Part shown: one piece after another, positions 10,445 through 19,738 of the stretch
How positions within the stretch are numbered: position 1 is the stretch's first letter
How the letters are laid out: each line of letters opens with the position of its first letter
Origin: Candidatus Electryonea clarkiae
GTDB taxonomy: Bacteria; Electryoneota; Electryoneia; Electryoneales; Electryoneaceae
Direction: 5' to 3'
Assembly: GCA_030765455.1 (NCBI GenBank)
Contig: JAVCCM010000083.1
Location: 1-64,000, forward strand
DNA: 64,000 nucleotides
Made by a program: the position numbers and the translations under genes
Notes under the pieces: generated by a model
Database searches by the model: none
What the model was told of the DNA's origin: nothing
Seen by the model: only the letters and a program-made list of their open reading frames with translations

Positions 10445-11281
10445 CTACTTACTTAGTTGCATCCAATCATTGAAATCAATCCCAAGTTGCCAATATGAAT
10501 CGAACGTAGTACGCATAGTTTCAGCGAACTCTTCATGTTCGATAAGCAGTGTAGTTAATATGAAAGAAGTCTCGTTGTCCTGGCTTGGAAGAAAAAGCAA
10601 TACCTTTCTACCATCGTAAATGGCTGCTTTTATTGGTATATAATCGATAAGTCGAGCTTGTTCTCCGCTCTCCATTACTGATCGCTCAATTAAATCAGCA
10701 AGGACGGGGTTCCCTTTTTCAAGTTGGTATAGTGCTTTCACAACCCGTTTATTTTGAGATGCTTCTTTTATCTGGTTCTCCAAAGTCTCTTCTGCATATT
10801 TTCGAGGAGGAGCGCCTTTCCCGCTGTCCTGATAGGGTCCACGGATAAAATAAAGAAGTTCTCGTTCAGCTTCTGCTTGCAATTTCAAGTGTGTTGTGTA
10901 AGCCAGCCTTCTATCCTTGATGATAGAAACGATTTCCAGGGGATTGTGGTTCTCCTGCATCATCTGGTATTGTTCGAATATTTTTGGCAGGAAAGCGTCA
11001 AATGATTTAACTCGTCGCTTTTCTTTCTCAACAAGATTATAGAGGTTGGAACGAGGATCGGAAATGAGGAACATACGTGGATTGCTGGAAGTTTCTATAC
11101 ATAGTCCTCGTTCCAGAAGCCGTGTCAAGATACGATAGATCATCTGACGGGGAACCCCAGAAGCGGTAGATGCTTCAGTTGCTGTAAAACTTCCACGCCC
11201 GAGCATTGTGATATATATCTTTGACTCATTATTACTGAGACCAAGAGCAGTAAGATGCCCAATTGTTTCATCATACGTCAT
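10445..11281 (-). CDS. TrmB-family winged-helix transcriptional regulator
   Basis: 278 residues from the ATG at 11281. An ATG 13 codons further upstream is open, but GAGGT lies just before the chosen ATG and the chosen N-terminus lines up with the neighbouring paralogue. Residues about 5-70 form a winged helix (GLSNNESKIYITMLG, then SGVPRQMIYRILTRLLERGL). A basic linker follows, and the C-terminal half resembles the phospholipase-D-like effector domain of TrmB proteins (YIPIKAAIYDGRKVLLFLP). TrmB proteins are usually sugar-responsive repressors or activators, best known in archaea and scattered in bacteria. It stops 18 bases before the 1,841-residue surface protein and probably shares its transcript, so local or autogenous control is likely. 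The ligand is unknown. Confidence 0.8.
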   Translation of the reverse strand: MTYDETIGHLTALGLSNNESKIYITMLGRGSFTATEASTASGVPRQMIYRILTRLLERGLCIETSSNPRMFLISDPRSNLYNLVEKEKRRVKSFDAFLPKIFEQYQMMQENHNPLEIVSIIKDRRLAYTTHLKLQAEAERELLYFIRGPYQDSGKGAPPRKYAEETLENQIKEASQNKRVVKALYQLEKGNPVLADLIERSVMESGEQARLIDYIPIKAAIYDGRKVLLFLPSQDNETSFILTTLLIEHEEFAETMRTTFDSYWQLGIDFNDWMQLSK

Positions 11282-11721
11282 GGTTACCTCAAAAGAGTTG
11301 TAACTAAATATTGAAGCCATACCTATGGGTTCTACATCTATAACTTAGGGGGCATAAAGCATATTTGCAAGCGATTATGTTATTCTTACACTACTTAGAA
11401 CTCTGTTTTGATTCTTAAGTGTCTCAGGAGGTATGACATAGTATTAATCGAATTAGTGATAGAATACTGAATGAAAGGCTTTATCTTAAAAATTGAATGA
11501 AACATCTAATATGACAGCATCTGATTTATTCAGGCTCTCTTTATCCTCTGTAAAATGATATATGGATTGGGAATTAGTTGTTCAAGAGAATAGAAGACGA
11601 AAGAAATCTTCCTCATCTGAACAACAAATCATGGAGGAGGTTATTTCAGTTATGATTTGAAGAGTAAAAAATGTGTATCAATTATGATGTAACAATATAT
11701 TGTTTTTGTGTTTTGATGTAT
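11282..11721. other. Intergenic gap between the two TrmB genes
   Basis: 440 AT-rich bases with no convincing gene. A 32-codon open frame on the plus strand (11562-11660) has no ribosome binding site. This is the likely place for a promoter and operator of the giant-protein transcript, but I could not identify specific boxes. Confidence 0.4.
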
Positions 11722-12579
11722 CTACAACTTTCTGTCACTCTGCTTCCATTCCCAATAATCAACAGCCTTCTGCCAGTAAATATTAAAAACTTCATACAGT
11801 ACTGTACTAAATCCTTTATGTTCAATAAGCATAATATCAGGGTATGGTGCATTATCAAGAGTTTCATCTTGTAATATTAATATAGATTTGCACCTGTCAT
11901 ACACTGTTCCTTTGACAGGAAGGTATTCTAATAATCGAGCTTCTTCACCAGCTTCATGAATTGATTTCTCGATTAGATCAGGTAAAGGGGCTTCTCCATT
12001 CTCGAGTTCATAAAGCGCGCGAACTACGCGATATTTATTGGCTGATTGACAGAGTCCTTCAACTTCCAGGCTCGCACCTTTCCGTGGTGCTTTTTTACTC
12101 AGTGTAGCTGGTTTTTCAGCGTTTGATGAATAAGGTCCTTTTACAAAAAATAGAATCTCTTTTTCTGCTTTAGCCTGTAATTCTTGGTGAAGCTTTAAAG
12201 AAATTGATGGATCTTTAATTATTGTAACAGATTGTCTTGGATTGCTACTGTCTATCCTAACGTTAAATAATTCAGCTATCTGGGGAAGAAACGAGACAAC
12301 TGATTCAATCTTTCTTTTTTCTTCATCAAGGAGACTGATCAAGCTAAAGCTTGGATCATTAATAAAAAACTTTCGTGGATTGTTTGATACTTCTGTACAA
12401 AGTCCCCGCTCTATCAGTCGTGACAATACACGATACATCATCTGGCGAGGAACCCCGGAGGCATAAGCTGCTTCTGAAGCCATAAAATTTCCTTTTCCAA
12501 GCATGGTTAAAAAGACCTTAGATTCATTATTGCTAAGACCTATTGAAGCCAACTTTTGTACAATATCATCAGTATTCAT
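11722..12579 (-). CDS. TrmB-family winged-helix transcriptional regulator, paralogue
   Basis: 285 residues. It has the same architecture as the downstream regulator: winged helix at residues 5-70 (IGLSNNESKVFLTMLGKG, SGVPRQMMYRVLSRLIERGL), a helical linker, and a PLD-like effector half (EYLPVKGTVYDRCKSILIL). The two are clearly tandem duplicates, separated by 440 bases without another convincing gene. Because of that gap, this copy may have its own promoter. The recognition-helix region is nearly identical in the two (SGVPRQM(I/M)YR), so they may bind related operators, while the effector halves differ more, which suggests different ligands. The direct target is unknown; the best guess is the operon just downstream. 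Confidence 0.8.
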   Translation of the reverse strand: MNTDDIVQKLASIGLSNNESKVFLTMLGKGNFMASEAAYASGVPRQMMYRVLSRLIERGLCTEVSNNPRKFFINDPSFSLISLLDEEKRKIESVVSFLPQIAELFNVRIDSSNPRQSVTIIKDPSISLKLHQELQAKAEKEILFFVKGPYSSNAEKPATLSKKAPRKGASLEVEGLCQSANKYRVVRALYELENGEAPLPDLIEKSIHEAGEEARLLEYLPVKGTVYDRCKSILILQDETLDNAPYPDIMLIEHKGFSTVLYEVFNIYWQKAVDYWEWKQSDRKL

Positions 12580-13383
12580 TATTATCCTGTAATGTCCGGG
12601 TTGTTTTATAATATAAGAAAATCATCATGCAGAAAGGATATTTCTTTTATTCCTACAAAATTCTTAGAACATATTGAACATGGTAAAAGTGTACCAAAGG
12701 TACGATCAAGATTTCGGTTTCTATGAGAAATGAATGACCATTTTCCCTTTGTTCTTAAAGACATGCAAACATGTGAGTAGGCTACAACCATGTGGCAAGT
12801 GATTCAAAATATTATTTGTCTAGAGCTGGGCATTCAATTATTTGTATTGCGTCAAAAGTTAATTATAGCTTTGTCATTCTATTAATTTCTTTTATAGACA
12901 CAGGTTTGTTGTTGTCAATTTCGAATAGTCTATATTTACAGTACCCTCGACAGGACTCGAACCTGCTACTTCAAGATTAGGAATCTTATTAATACAATAA
13001 ATGACAATTACTTACAACAACTAACAACAATATTATTAATGGATAATCCGATTTCATCTATTGTAGTTTATAATGATTATTAATTATTATTTATGGTTAA
13101 ATGTCCCCCAAATGTCCCAAATTCTTCTTAAGCAGAATTGTTAACAAATCTGCTTGTACTTTCTCTGTCCAAACACGTATTTCTGAAACAAACAACATCT
13201 TAGATCAGAATATTACAGTCCAATTAACTCTGAAGTCAAATAAATTGAAGAATTTAATTGATATATATTTACAGAAAATACATCGATTTTCTGAACAACA
13301 GATTACTAATCTTCATAAAACTCTTCTGTCTTGATAGAACTTAACTATCTAAAACAATTATTTCTATTTATGGGAAGATGAAG
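12580..13383. other. Non-coding gap with tRNA fragment
   Basis: Apart from the tRNA half at 12941-12987, this 800-base AT-rich stretch holds only short open frames with no motif or ribosome binding site. It may be decayed mobile-element DNA, given the neighbouring attachment-like site, but no recombinase remnant could be recognised. Confidence 0.4.
12941..12987 (-). repeat. 3' half of tRNA-Arg(CCU), probable old attachment site
   Basis: 47 bases match the anticodon stem through the 3' end of the intact tRNA-Arg at 25281-25354, with three transitions. The match stops abruptly at the 5' side of the anticodon stem, so this is not a functional tRNA. It lies in direct orientation to the intact tRNA, on the side of that tRNA's 3' end. 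That is the arrangement left when an element integrates into the 3' half of a tRNA gene. Confidence 0.75.
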
Positions 13384-13788
13384 GGGCAATTATGCATAAA
13401 AATTGCTGCTGTTCGCCCATAATTAAAATACGCGATCAGTGAGGTTATTTCTTAAAAAGCTGTACCAGGAAAAGTAAATGGAACGATTGTCTATATTGGA
13501 GATGATTTATAGGAACTCGTTCAGAAAAAATATAACGAAACTTGAATTCAGGAAAGAATAATAACTACAATGTTCGAAGCAGAATTACACTTTATGAGGG
13601 TATACAAGAAAACTTGAAGAGTTTACTTTCTTGTTCTTTATGCTTTAATTATTATTATTACGGACACTATAGTTAATGATCAGGGTATTGATATTGAAAA
13701 AGACTCTAAAGAGTTTATGAAGACATTATTAGAGGAAATATTGCCATCACAATTATTTGATAATAAGTTTCAACAATTAGTTATTTAA
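13384..13788 (+). pseudogene. Possible decayed gene with several in-frame stops
   Basis: One frame can be read across about 135 codons, interrupted by TAA (13420, 13453), TAG and two TGA codons. Between the stops the translation looks protein-like: KVNGTIVYIGDD, then a hydrophobic run (VLYALIIIITDT) and an acidic, helical end (DIEKDSKEFMKTLLEEILP) before a final TAA at 13786. It lies directly upstream of the YaiO-type gene in the same direction. The family is not recognised. It could also be chance open sequence in AT-rich DNA. Confidence 0.3.
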
Positions 13789-13810
13789 GGTTTTAGAAGG
13801 ATGTGCCAAG

Positions 13811-15115
13811 ATGAAGTATGCATTAGCAATATTATTGATTTCCATCATTGTAGTCTGCCCAATTATTGCGTCCCCAATTTCTGATGGGCGAAAAGCCATA
13901 AAGAATGAGGATTTTAAGACCGCAATACAAACTTTTCAGGATTACTTGATTGAAAATCCTGAATCTTATGAAGCTGCATTTGAATTAGGACGCGCTCTTG
14001 CTTTCGATGGAAATCACGAGGAAGCGATTGAGGTTTTAACCAATCTCATTGACAGCCACCCAGATGATGCTGATGCGCACCTGATGAGAGGACGGGTTTA
14101 TGCATGGAACAAACAATTCGATATTGCCGAAAAAGATTTGAAATTCGTAACCTCGGATTATCCTGAGTATGCTGATGCCTGGTCAGCATTAGGTAGTTTG
14201 TATTTATGGTCCAATCGACCCGGTTTGGCAACTTCAGCCTACTCCAGATGGATCAGTATCAACCCCAATAGCCCAGAACCTTATATCGCTCGTGCTAAAA
14301 CCTTTCGTGCCACTCGTGAGTTTTCAAAAGCACGTCAAGATTTGGAAACAGCGACGGAATTGGATGGAGACGCTTTTGAAATTGACAAACTCCTTCGATC
14401 ATTATCCAGAATACCATCAGCAACGATGTGGGAGGGTCGTTTCAATTTTATTTTGAACACTTATATGCCGAGTCGCCCGGATTGGAATACCTATGAGACA
14501 TCTGTCAAAAGAGAAATCCCGATTGGTTCAATCGCACTTGGTTATAAACGTATTACACGCTTTGATCAGTGGGATTATTCATTTTATTTAGACAGCTACC
14601 TGGATTTATGGCGAAAATCGTATGGTAATTTTCGTATAGAATCATCTCCGGATTATATGTTCCTGCCCCGGACTGATTATATCCTGGAAATCTTTCAGGG
14701 GATTGGGATCGGATGGGAGATTTCCGGTGGTTTTCATTTGATGCAATTCCCCGATCTTGATGTCGATATTTACCTGCTTTCCCTGGGTAAGTACTTGGGA
14801 CCCTGGTATTTACGTGAACGTGCAATTCTAACGACAGATGATGGGAAAATCAATCAAACTCATTTGATTGGAATTCGTTATTATCCTGGAAATATTGACG
14901 ATTATATTGAGTTGACCATAGGAGTTTCTAAACAGGCACAAGAGGTCACAAATATGGAAATTCAAAACGAAATTTTCCAGAAAGCATCATACTCGTTACT
15001 ATTTCAAAAATTTCTCTTGAAAAACTACGGAATGTCAGTATCAGGCATGTATCAGGAGGATTTTGACCGACTGATTGAAAGAAGCCTGATTGTTAGCTTA
15101 ATAATTCGATGGTAA
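13811..15115 (+). CDS. YaiO-type outer-membrane protein: TPR domain plus beta-barrel
   Basis: 434 residues. Signal peptide at 1-20 (ends IIAS). Residues about 25-205 carry roughly five TPR units (for example AAFELGRALAFDGNHEEAIE and AYAWNKQFDIAEKDL-like repeats). Residues 215-434 are alternating strands ending in an aromatic residue (LIIRW), as in outer-membrane beta-barrels. The TPR-then-barrel order matches the YaiO family and, in principle, PgaA/BcsC-type exopolysaccharide export ports, although the barrel is shorter than in those. It converges on the GT2 synthase gene with 23 bases between the stops, so the two are neighbours but not in one transcript. Likely role: secretion or surface handling of the polysaccharide made by that synthase (inference from context). 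Confidence 0.75.
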   Translation: MKYALAILLISIIVVCPIIASPISDGRKAIKNEDFKTAIQTFQDYLIENPESYEAAFELGRALAFDGNHEEAIEVLTNLIDSHPDDADAHLMRGRVYAWNKQFDIAEKDLKFVTSDYPEYADAWSALGSLYLWSNRPGLATSAYSRWISINPNSPEPYIARAKTFRATREFSKARQDLETATELDGDAFEIDKLLRSLSRIPSATMWEGRFNFILNTYMPSRPDWNTYETSVKREIPIGSIALGYKRITRFDQWDYSFYLDSYLDLWRKSYGNFRIESSPDYMFLPRTDYILEIFQGIGIGWEISGGFHLMQFPDLDVDIYLLSLGKYLGPWYLRERAILTTDDGKINQTHLIGIRYYPGNIDDYIELTIGVSKQAQEVTNMEIQNEIFQKASYSLLFQKFLLKNYGMSVSGMYQEDFDRLIERSLIVSLIIRW

Positions 15116-15118
15116 CGT

Positions 15119-15136
15119 AAGCATTTTAATGCTTTT
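15119..15136 (+). terminator. Weak terminator-like hairpin between convergent genes
   Basis: AAGCATT and AATGCTT flank two bases and are followed by a short T run on the plus strand. It lies four bases past the YaiO stop. The stem is short, so confidence is low. Confidence 0.35.
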
Positions 15137-15138
15137 AA

Positions 15139-16548
15139 CTACTTCTTGAAGCCCTTTCGTTCCATCCTGCCCCAGCTTTTTTTCTTACGAAAGACGGAGA
15201 TAATTCCCCTGAAACGACAATAAGTAATATACTGTCTATACCCAAAATTTTCGAGAATTGCTAAAATAAACAATTTTAAAAGATCTGAAAAGCGGGAGTA
15301 TCTTCTGAATGATAATTCTTCCATAGCCACTGCTGCGATAGATAATGCCACACCCAGCACAAAAGCTAAAGCTAAAAAAGCGAGAATATAGGATGTAGAA
15401 GCTCTTCCCATGATTAAGGTAACAACAAAACTGATATAGCCCAAAAATTCAATGAGTGGTCCAAGCATCTCTAAGAAATAAAAATATGGGAAAGCGACAA
15501 ATCCAATTGCGCCATAATTTGGATTTAACAACATCTTTCGGTGTTTATTAAGTGTTTCCCATAATCCTCTCTGCCATCGATCACGTTGGTTCCCGAGTAT
15601 TTTAAGTGTTTCGGGACATTCAGTCCAGGCGACAGGATCAGGAACAAATCCGATTTTGTAGTCTATGTTATTTTCGAGACAATAACGATGAAGCCGAACA
15701 ACCAGTTCCATATCTTCACCGACGGTATCCGTGGCAAAACCTCCAGCAGCGATCACAGTTGTGCGTCGGAATAACCCGAAAGCTCCGGAAATTATCAATG
15801 TCGCATTTATTGCATCCCAACCCATCCTTCCAGACAAAAAGGCGCGGAGGTACTCAAGAACCTGGAATTTTGCCAGAAGATTTTTGGGAAGTCTGATATC
15901 TTTTACGATTCCATGTTCAACCTTGCAATCATTGACAATCCTTATAATTCCACCTGCTGCTACTGTCGAAGAATCCTCAAGAAATGGTCTGATTATTCGA
16001 ATCAGGGCATTCCTCTCCAAAAGACTATCTGCATCCATTACACAAAAAAATGGTGTTCGGCAATTATTAATTCCAGCATTCAGTGCGTCTGATTTCCCAC
16101 CATTTTCCTTGTCAACCAACCAAAGATTCGAGTATCGAGAACTTTTATATATTTTCCTGACTTTTGCTGTTTTTATAGTTGACATCGGAAGTCTTGGTGA
16201 TACACTGAATTCAAATGCTTTTACAAGAGTTTCAACAGTTGAATCTTTTGATCCGTCATTGATAATGATTATTTCAAACTCGGGATAGTTAAGTGTAAGA
16301 AGTGACTTAATTGCTTCAACACAAGTAGCTTCTTCATTGTATGCAGGTGCAAGAAGTGTAATAGGTGGAGCACCTGCTGAGGCTACTAATTCTTCTACAT
16401 CGAATGATTGTAGTCTGCGAGAATACTTACGGAGAGATTTAAAGGCAAAGATACTTGTCAAAAAATAAAATGAGTTAATCGAGAGAAAATAAAAAAGTAC
16501 GATCAAGTTAAAAATTTGAATTATAGCCCATATGATAGATGAAATCAT
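15139..16548 (-). CDS. Membrane-bound family 2 glycosyltransferase (processive polysaccharide synthase type)
   Basis: 469 residues. One or two N-terminal membrane segments (about 5-37), a cytoplasmic GT-A domain, and two to three C-terminal membrane segments (about 350-415). All signature residues of synthase-type GT2 enzymes are present: NDGS with Asp98, DAD at 172-174, ED at 278-279 and QRDRW at 321-325. This is the pattern of PgaC/IcaA, cellulose and hyaluronan synthases, which polymerise a nucleotide-sugar and extrude the chain. No PilZ domain is fused. The start overlaps the stop of the upstream HEAT-repeat gene by four bases, so translation is coupled. With a YaiO-type barrel and a diguanylate cyclase alongside, it is the likely core of an exopolysaccharide pathway; the sugar cannot be told from sequence. 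Confidence 0.85.
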   Translation of the reverse strand: MISSIIWAIIQIFNLIVLFYFLSINSFYFLTSIFAFKSLRKYSRRLQSFDVEELVASAGAPPITLLAPAYNEEATCVEAIKSLLTLNYPEFEIIIINDGSKDSTVETLVKAFEFSVSPRLPMSTIKTAKVRKIYKSSRYSNLWLVDKENGGKSDALNAGINNCRTPFFCVMDADSLLERNALIRIIRPFLEDSSTVAAGGIIRIVNDCKVEHGIVKDIRLPKNLLAKFQVLEYLRAFLSGRMGWDAINATLIISGAFGLFRRTTVIAAGGFATDTVGEDMELVVRLHRYCLENNIDYKIGFVPDPVAWTECPETLKILGNQRDRWQRGLWETLNKHRKMLLNPNYGAIGFVAFPYFYFLEMLGPLIEFLGYISFVVTLIMGRASTSYILAFLALAFVLGVALSIAAVAMEELSFRRYSRFSDLLKLFILAILENFGYRQYITYCRFRGIISVFRKKKSWGRMERKGFKK

Positions 16549-17597
16549 ACATTTATCTCACGGATGACTTCCTGGGCAATCTCTGCCTGTGGAACATTTT
16601 TAGCAGCAAATTCTTGGAGGAGTGAGATACCTCCGACTTTTACAAGACTCCTGGCAGCGTGTAAAACCACCCATGAAGAATCGTGTGAAAGGGCTTGCGA
16701 TATTGTTTCGATATCATTAGAATCACCAAGGTTTCCTATTGCGTTAAACGCTTGTGCTTTAACAACATCATCAGGATGATTACACATTCTTCTAATTTGT
16801 GGAAGATGCTTGTCCGTTCCTACTTCCCGGATAATTCGAATTGCGTTTGCGAGAAGATCCCGGTCCTTTTCTTCTGCAAGTACTTTCGATGCAATTTCTG
16901 CTGAAAGTGAATCTTTTTGTAGTCGCAGAGCTTCAGCAGATATTGTACGAACGCTAAGTGGGGCATTTCTGTCAATAAACTTTTTCCTCAACGCAGGTGC
17001 TGCGTCGGGACCTAATTCTGCCAGCCTGGCAGCCATATAATTTGGGTTCCAAGCTTCAAGTCTATGCAGTTTATCCAATACCGGCAAAATATATTCTTGT
17101 CGATCTTTGCGTGTTAGTTCATGCGCTGCTATTGAGACCACGAGGTCTGATGGGTCATCGAGTGCGGCTAAAATGACTTTTACATATTTATTAAAACCCA
17201 AAATGCTTAATGTTTTGATCGCTCTGGCTCGTTTTTCCGGATCTTTGTGCCTGGCTTTCAACGCAATTCTGGAGAGAAAAGAGCTTGATAGAGATATCAA
17301 ATATCTTTGTTCCTCACCATATAGTCTGACTGCCCACCTCATTAAATAATCAACAAAGATTAGTTGATCTTTGGCGTGTACATTCTTAATAACATCAAAG
17401 TGACTTATATCGGCAGACATAAATTGCAAAACAAGATGTTGCCAATTTTCTTCAAGCATATTCCTATGCTTTAATTTCTGATTGTTACGAACCCGTAAAT
17501 ATATTGCATAGAGTGAATAGGTAAGACTTATGCCAAGTAATATAGCGATTATAGAAGTAAGCAAAAGTAGGACACGATCAAAGTAAAACAAATCCAT
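16545..17597 (-). CDS. Membrane-anchored HEAT-repeat protein
   Basis: 350 residues from the ATG at 17597. The ATG three codons earlier abuts GGAG with no spacer, whereas the second ATG has AAAGGAG at nine bases, so the second is preferred. One N-terminal membrane segment (VLLLLTSIIAILLGISLTYS) is followed by a basic stretch and about 280 residues of helical HEAT/armadillo repeats, several with DPSDLVVSIAAHEL- or DVVKAQAFNAIG-like units. HEAT repeats bind other proteins; no enzyme motif is seen. It overlaps the GT2 synthase start by four bases and follows a receiver-domain gene, so it is probably a scaffold or regulatory subunit linking signalling to the synthase at the inner membrane (inference). 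Confidence 0.8.
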   Translation of the reverse strand: MDLFYFDRVLLLLTSIIAILLGISLTYSLYAIYLRVRNNQKLKHRNMLEENWQHLVLQFMSADISHFDVIKNVHAKDQLIFVDYLMRWAVRLYGEEQRYLISLSSSFLSRIALKARHKDPEKRARAIKTLSILGFNKYVKVILAALDDPSDLVVSIAAHELTRKDRQEYILPVLDKLHRLEAWNPNYMAARLAELGPDAAPALRKKFIDRNAPLSVRTISAEALRLQKDSLSAEIASKVLAEEKDRDLLANAIRIIREVGTDKHLPQIRRMCNHPDDVVKAQAFNAIGNLGDSNDIETISQALSHDSSWVVLHAARSLVKVGGISLLQEFAAKNVPQAEIAQEVIREINV

Positions 17598-17622
17598 TGT
17601 GATCATCTCCTTTCAGCGATAG

Positions 17623-17997
17623 TTATTTTGGAGATATTATGTTAATAATTTCATTCAATAAAGTAAGCGGATCAAAGGGTTTTTTTATTACTCCTATTGC
17701 GCCTAACGACAATAATTCTTGAATTTCGTCATCTTTTGTTTTGCCGGTCAAAAATATTACAGGAATCTCGTTTAATCTGCTATTGGGTATGTTTCGCAGC
17801 TTTTCATATAGTTCAGGACCATCAATTTCGGGCATTAAGTAATCAAGTAATATCAAATCTGGAAGTTCTTGTAAAATCATATCAATGGATTCAAGTCCGC
17901 CTTCGGATAGAACGACTTCATGTTGACCAGATTTCTCAAGAGATATTTTGGTGATTAAGCGAATGTCGGCATCATCATCGATTAATAGGATTTTCAT
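17623..17997 (-). CDS. Single-domain response regulator (CheY-like receiver)
   Basis: 124 residues, one receiver domain and no output domain. The acidic pocket DDD at 7-9, phospho-acceptor Asp52 (LLDYLMP), Thr84 (FLTG) and Lys106 (KKPFDP) are all present, so phosphorylation should work. The start overlaps the stop of the upstream Hpt-REC-GGDEF-REC gene by four bases and the HEAT-repeat gene begins 25 bases downstream, making it part of the same transcript. It could act as a phosphate sink or as a switch that binds the HEAT-repeat protein. No histidine kinase is encoded in the cluster. Confidence 0.9.
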   Translation of the reverse strand: MKILLIDDDADIRLITKISLEKSGQHEVVLSEGGLESIDMILQELPDLILLDYLMPEIDGPELYEKLRNIPNSRLNEIPVIFLTGKTKDDEIQELLSLGAIGVIKKPFDPLTLLNEIINIISPK

Positions 17998-19553
17998 TTA
18001 TCTCTCTTGAGTAAACGATGAATTCTTGCCATAAGTTCTTCAGGAGAGAAAGGTTTAGTAAGATAATCATCTGCTCCCAGGTTTAGTCCTTTGACTATTT
18101 CCTTTTCATTACCTAATCCAGATAAAATAATAATCGGTGTTTTTGCATTTGCTGGAATTTCCCGGATATTCCTGAGAAGCTCAAAGCCGTCCATCACAGG
18201 CATTTTAATATCGAGAATAAACAATTCAGGGGTTTCCTTTTTTGCGGCTTCGAGCGCTGAAGCACCATCTGTAAAATGGCTAACCTCGAAATTATGCTTC
18301 TTCAGACGATGTTTGACTAATAAGGCAATCATATCATCATCTTCCGCGAGTATTATTTTCTCCTGAACAGGAATTGCATTATCATCATGGGAAAATATTC
18401 TATTCCTTCCTGAAGATTTTGCCAGATATAGAAATTGGTCTGCTTCAGCTACTGCATCACGCAATAATACCCCTTCTTTTACTTCTGCAACACCTGCTGA
18501 AAAAGTTACCCGGAACTTTCTAACTTCTGGTTTCTTAGTTTGAAATATCATCGCCCGGACGGCATTAAGCGACTTTTGGATAGCTTGTATTGCTCCATCA
18601 AGTTTTGTGTCAGGGAAAAGGGCTACAAATTCCTCGCCCCCCCATCGAGCTAAATAATCAGACTGGCGAAGATAATCCTTTATTTTAGTGGATACTGCAT
18701 AAAGAACTTTATCTCCTATATCATGTCCATAAGTATCATTTACCGACTTGAAGTGATCAATATCAAAAATCGCTATGCAAAATGATTGATTTTTTCTTAT
18801 GGCGAATGACGATGTTCTATCAAACATCTCTGTCAATGCTGCTCGATTCGGCAAGCCTGTAAGAGGATCCGAACGCGCTTCACGTTGTTGATCTGCATAC
18901 TTCTGTAATAAAGTAGCAACGGCCACAGACAGTTCACCCGGCTCAAAAGGCTTTTCAAAATATACAGAAGCACCAAGCGCGAAACATTCCGCTTTAGTTG
19001 AGTAGTTGTCCTTACCAGATAGAACTATGACAGGAATTCCAGCAAGTGAAGGACGTTCACGTAAAGACAATAGTAAACTTCGTCCATCAATATCGGGCAG
19101 TATTAAATCTAAGATTATTAAATCAATGCTTTCATCGGATAGAATTTCTTCTGCTTTTTCACCATTATCTGCGACAAAAATGGTTCTTTTAGGTAGATCA
19201 AGCCTTCTTTTAAGAAAATCAGTAATACTTGGATCATCATCAACAATTAATATATTCACTTCCCTGCTTTCATTGTCCATGACAACTTTCACCAGGAGTG
19301 ATATCAGGTCCTGTAGTTTTGCTAATACTTCAGTATCTTCCGCGTCCTCTACTATTTGTCCCGCTTGAGTTATTTGAGGAAATCCGTAAATTGCACCTGA
19401 ACCTTTAAGCGAATGCGAAATTCTTCGAATTGAATCAATCGCTTCAGCGTGCAATTCTTCTTCTGAAGGATCGCCTAAAACCTTTCTCGCAGCATAAAGA
19501 GCCTCTATCCTTGCGAAAAGTCCTTCAATATAAGAATTCTGTATATTATTCAT
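17994..19553 (-). CDS. Hpt-receiver-diguanylate cyclase-receiver protein
   Basis: 519 residues and four domains: Hpt (His47 in HSLKGSG), receiver 1 (about 98-215, Asp149, Lys201), GGDEF (about 225-390) and receiver 2 (about 397-517, Asp448, Lys500). The cyclase signature is intact (GGEEF at 305-309), so it should make c-di-GMP from two GTP. An RxxD inhibitory site (RQSD, 296-299) sits five residues before it, giving product feedback. A phospho-accepting His and two Asp receivers in one chain suggest a multistep relay tuning c-di-GMP synthesis. It is the first gene of the coupled set leading to the GT2 synthase, so c-di-GMP or the relay probably controls polysaccharide output. No membrane segment; cytoplasmic. 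Confidence 0.92.
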   Translation of the reverse strand: MNNIQNSYIEGLFARIEALYAARKVLGDPSEEELHAEAIDSIRRISHSLKGSGAIYGFPQITQAGQIVEDAEDTEVLAKLQDLISLLVKVVMDNESREVNILIVDDDPSITDFLKRRLDLPKRTIFVADNGEKAEEILSDESIDLIILDLILPDIDGRSLLLSLRERPSLAGIPVIVLSGKDNYSTKAECFALGASVYFEKPFEPGELSVAVATLLQKYADQQREARSDPLTGLPNRAALTEMFDRTSSFAIRKNQSFCIAIFDIDHFKSVNDTYGHDIGDKVLYAVSTKIKDYLRQSDYLARWGGEEFVALFPDTKLDGAIQAIQKSLNAVRAMIFQTKKPEVRKFRVTFSAGVAEVKEGVLLRDAVAEADQFLYLAKSSGRNRIFSHDDNAIPVQEKIILAEDDDMIALLVKHRLKKHNFEVSHFTDGASALEAAKKETPELFILDIKMPVMDGFELLRNIREIPANAKTPIIILSGLGNEKEIVKGLNLGADDYLTKPFSPEELMARIHRLLKRDK

Positions 19554-19738
19554 TTTTAGCCATCTTCACAGTGAAAACACCATCCAAAATTGTTTCCGTT
19601 TATGTCTAATTCACCAACACTTTTAAGTATTTATCGTCTTTTCAAAATTCATTATTGTATAATTGTAAGTGAATACTTTTATATACCGGAAACATACGAT
19701 TCAAAATTATCTTCAACTCCCGCTATTTTTTTAAAATT

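Noticed and set aside
11562..11660. 32-codon open frame between the two TrmB genes
   Set aside because: No ribosome binding site and no similarity I can name; short enough to be chance.
12606..12791. 61-codon minus-strand frame with a CSICSK motif
   Set aside because: Isolated CxxC pair only; composition and lack of ribosome binding site do not support a gene.
12792..12980. Plus-strand open frame ending RQDSNLLLQD
   Set aside because: The end is simply the antisense translation of the tRNA-Arg 3' half; no ribosome binding site and no other similarity.
12941..12987. A second functional tRNA-Arg
   Set aside because: The 5' half is absent, so no acceptor stem or D-arm can form.
15731..16288. 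Plus-strand open frame (185 codons) opposite the GT2 synthase
   Set aside because: Antisense shadow of a gene with all its catalytic motifs.
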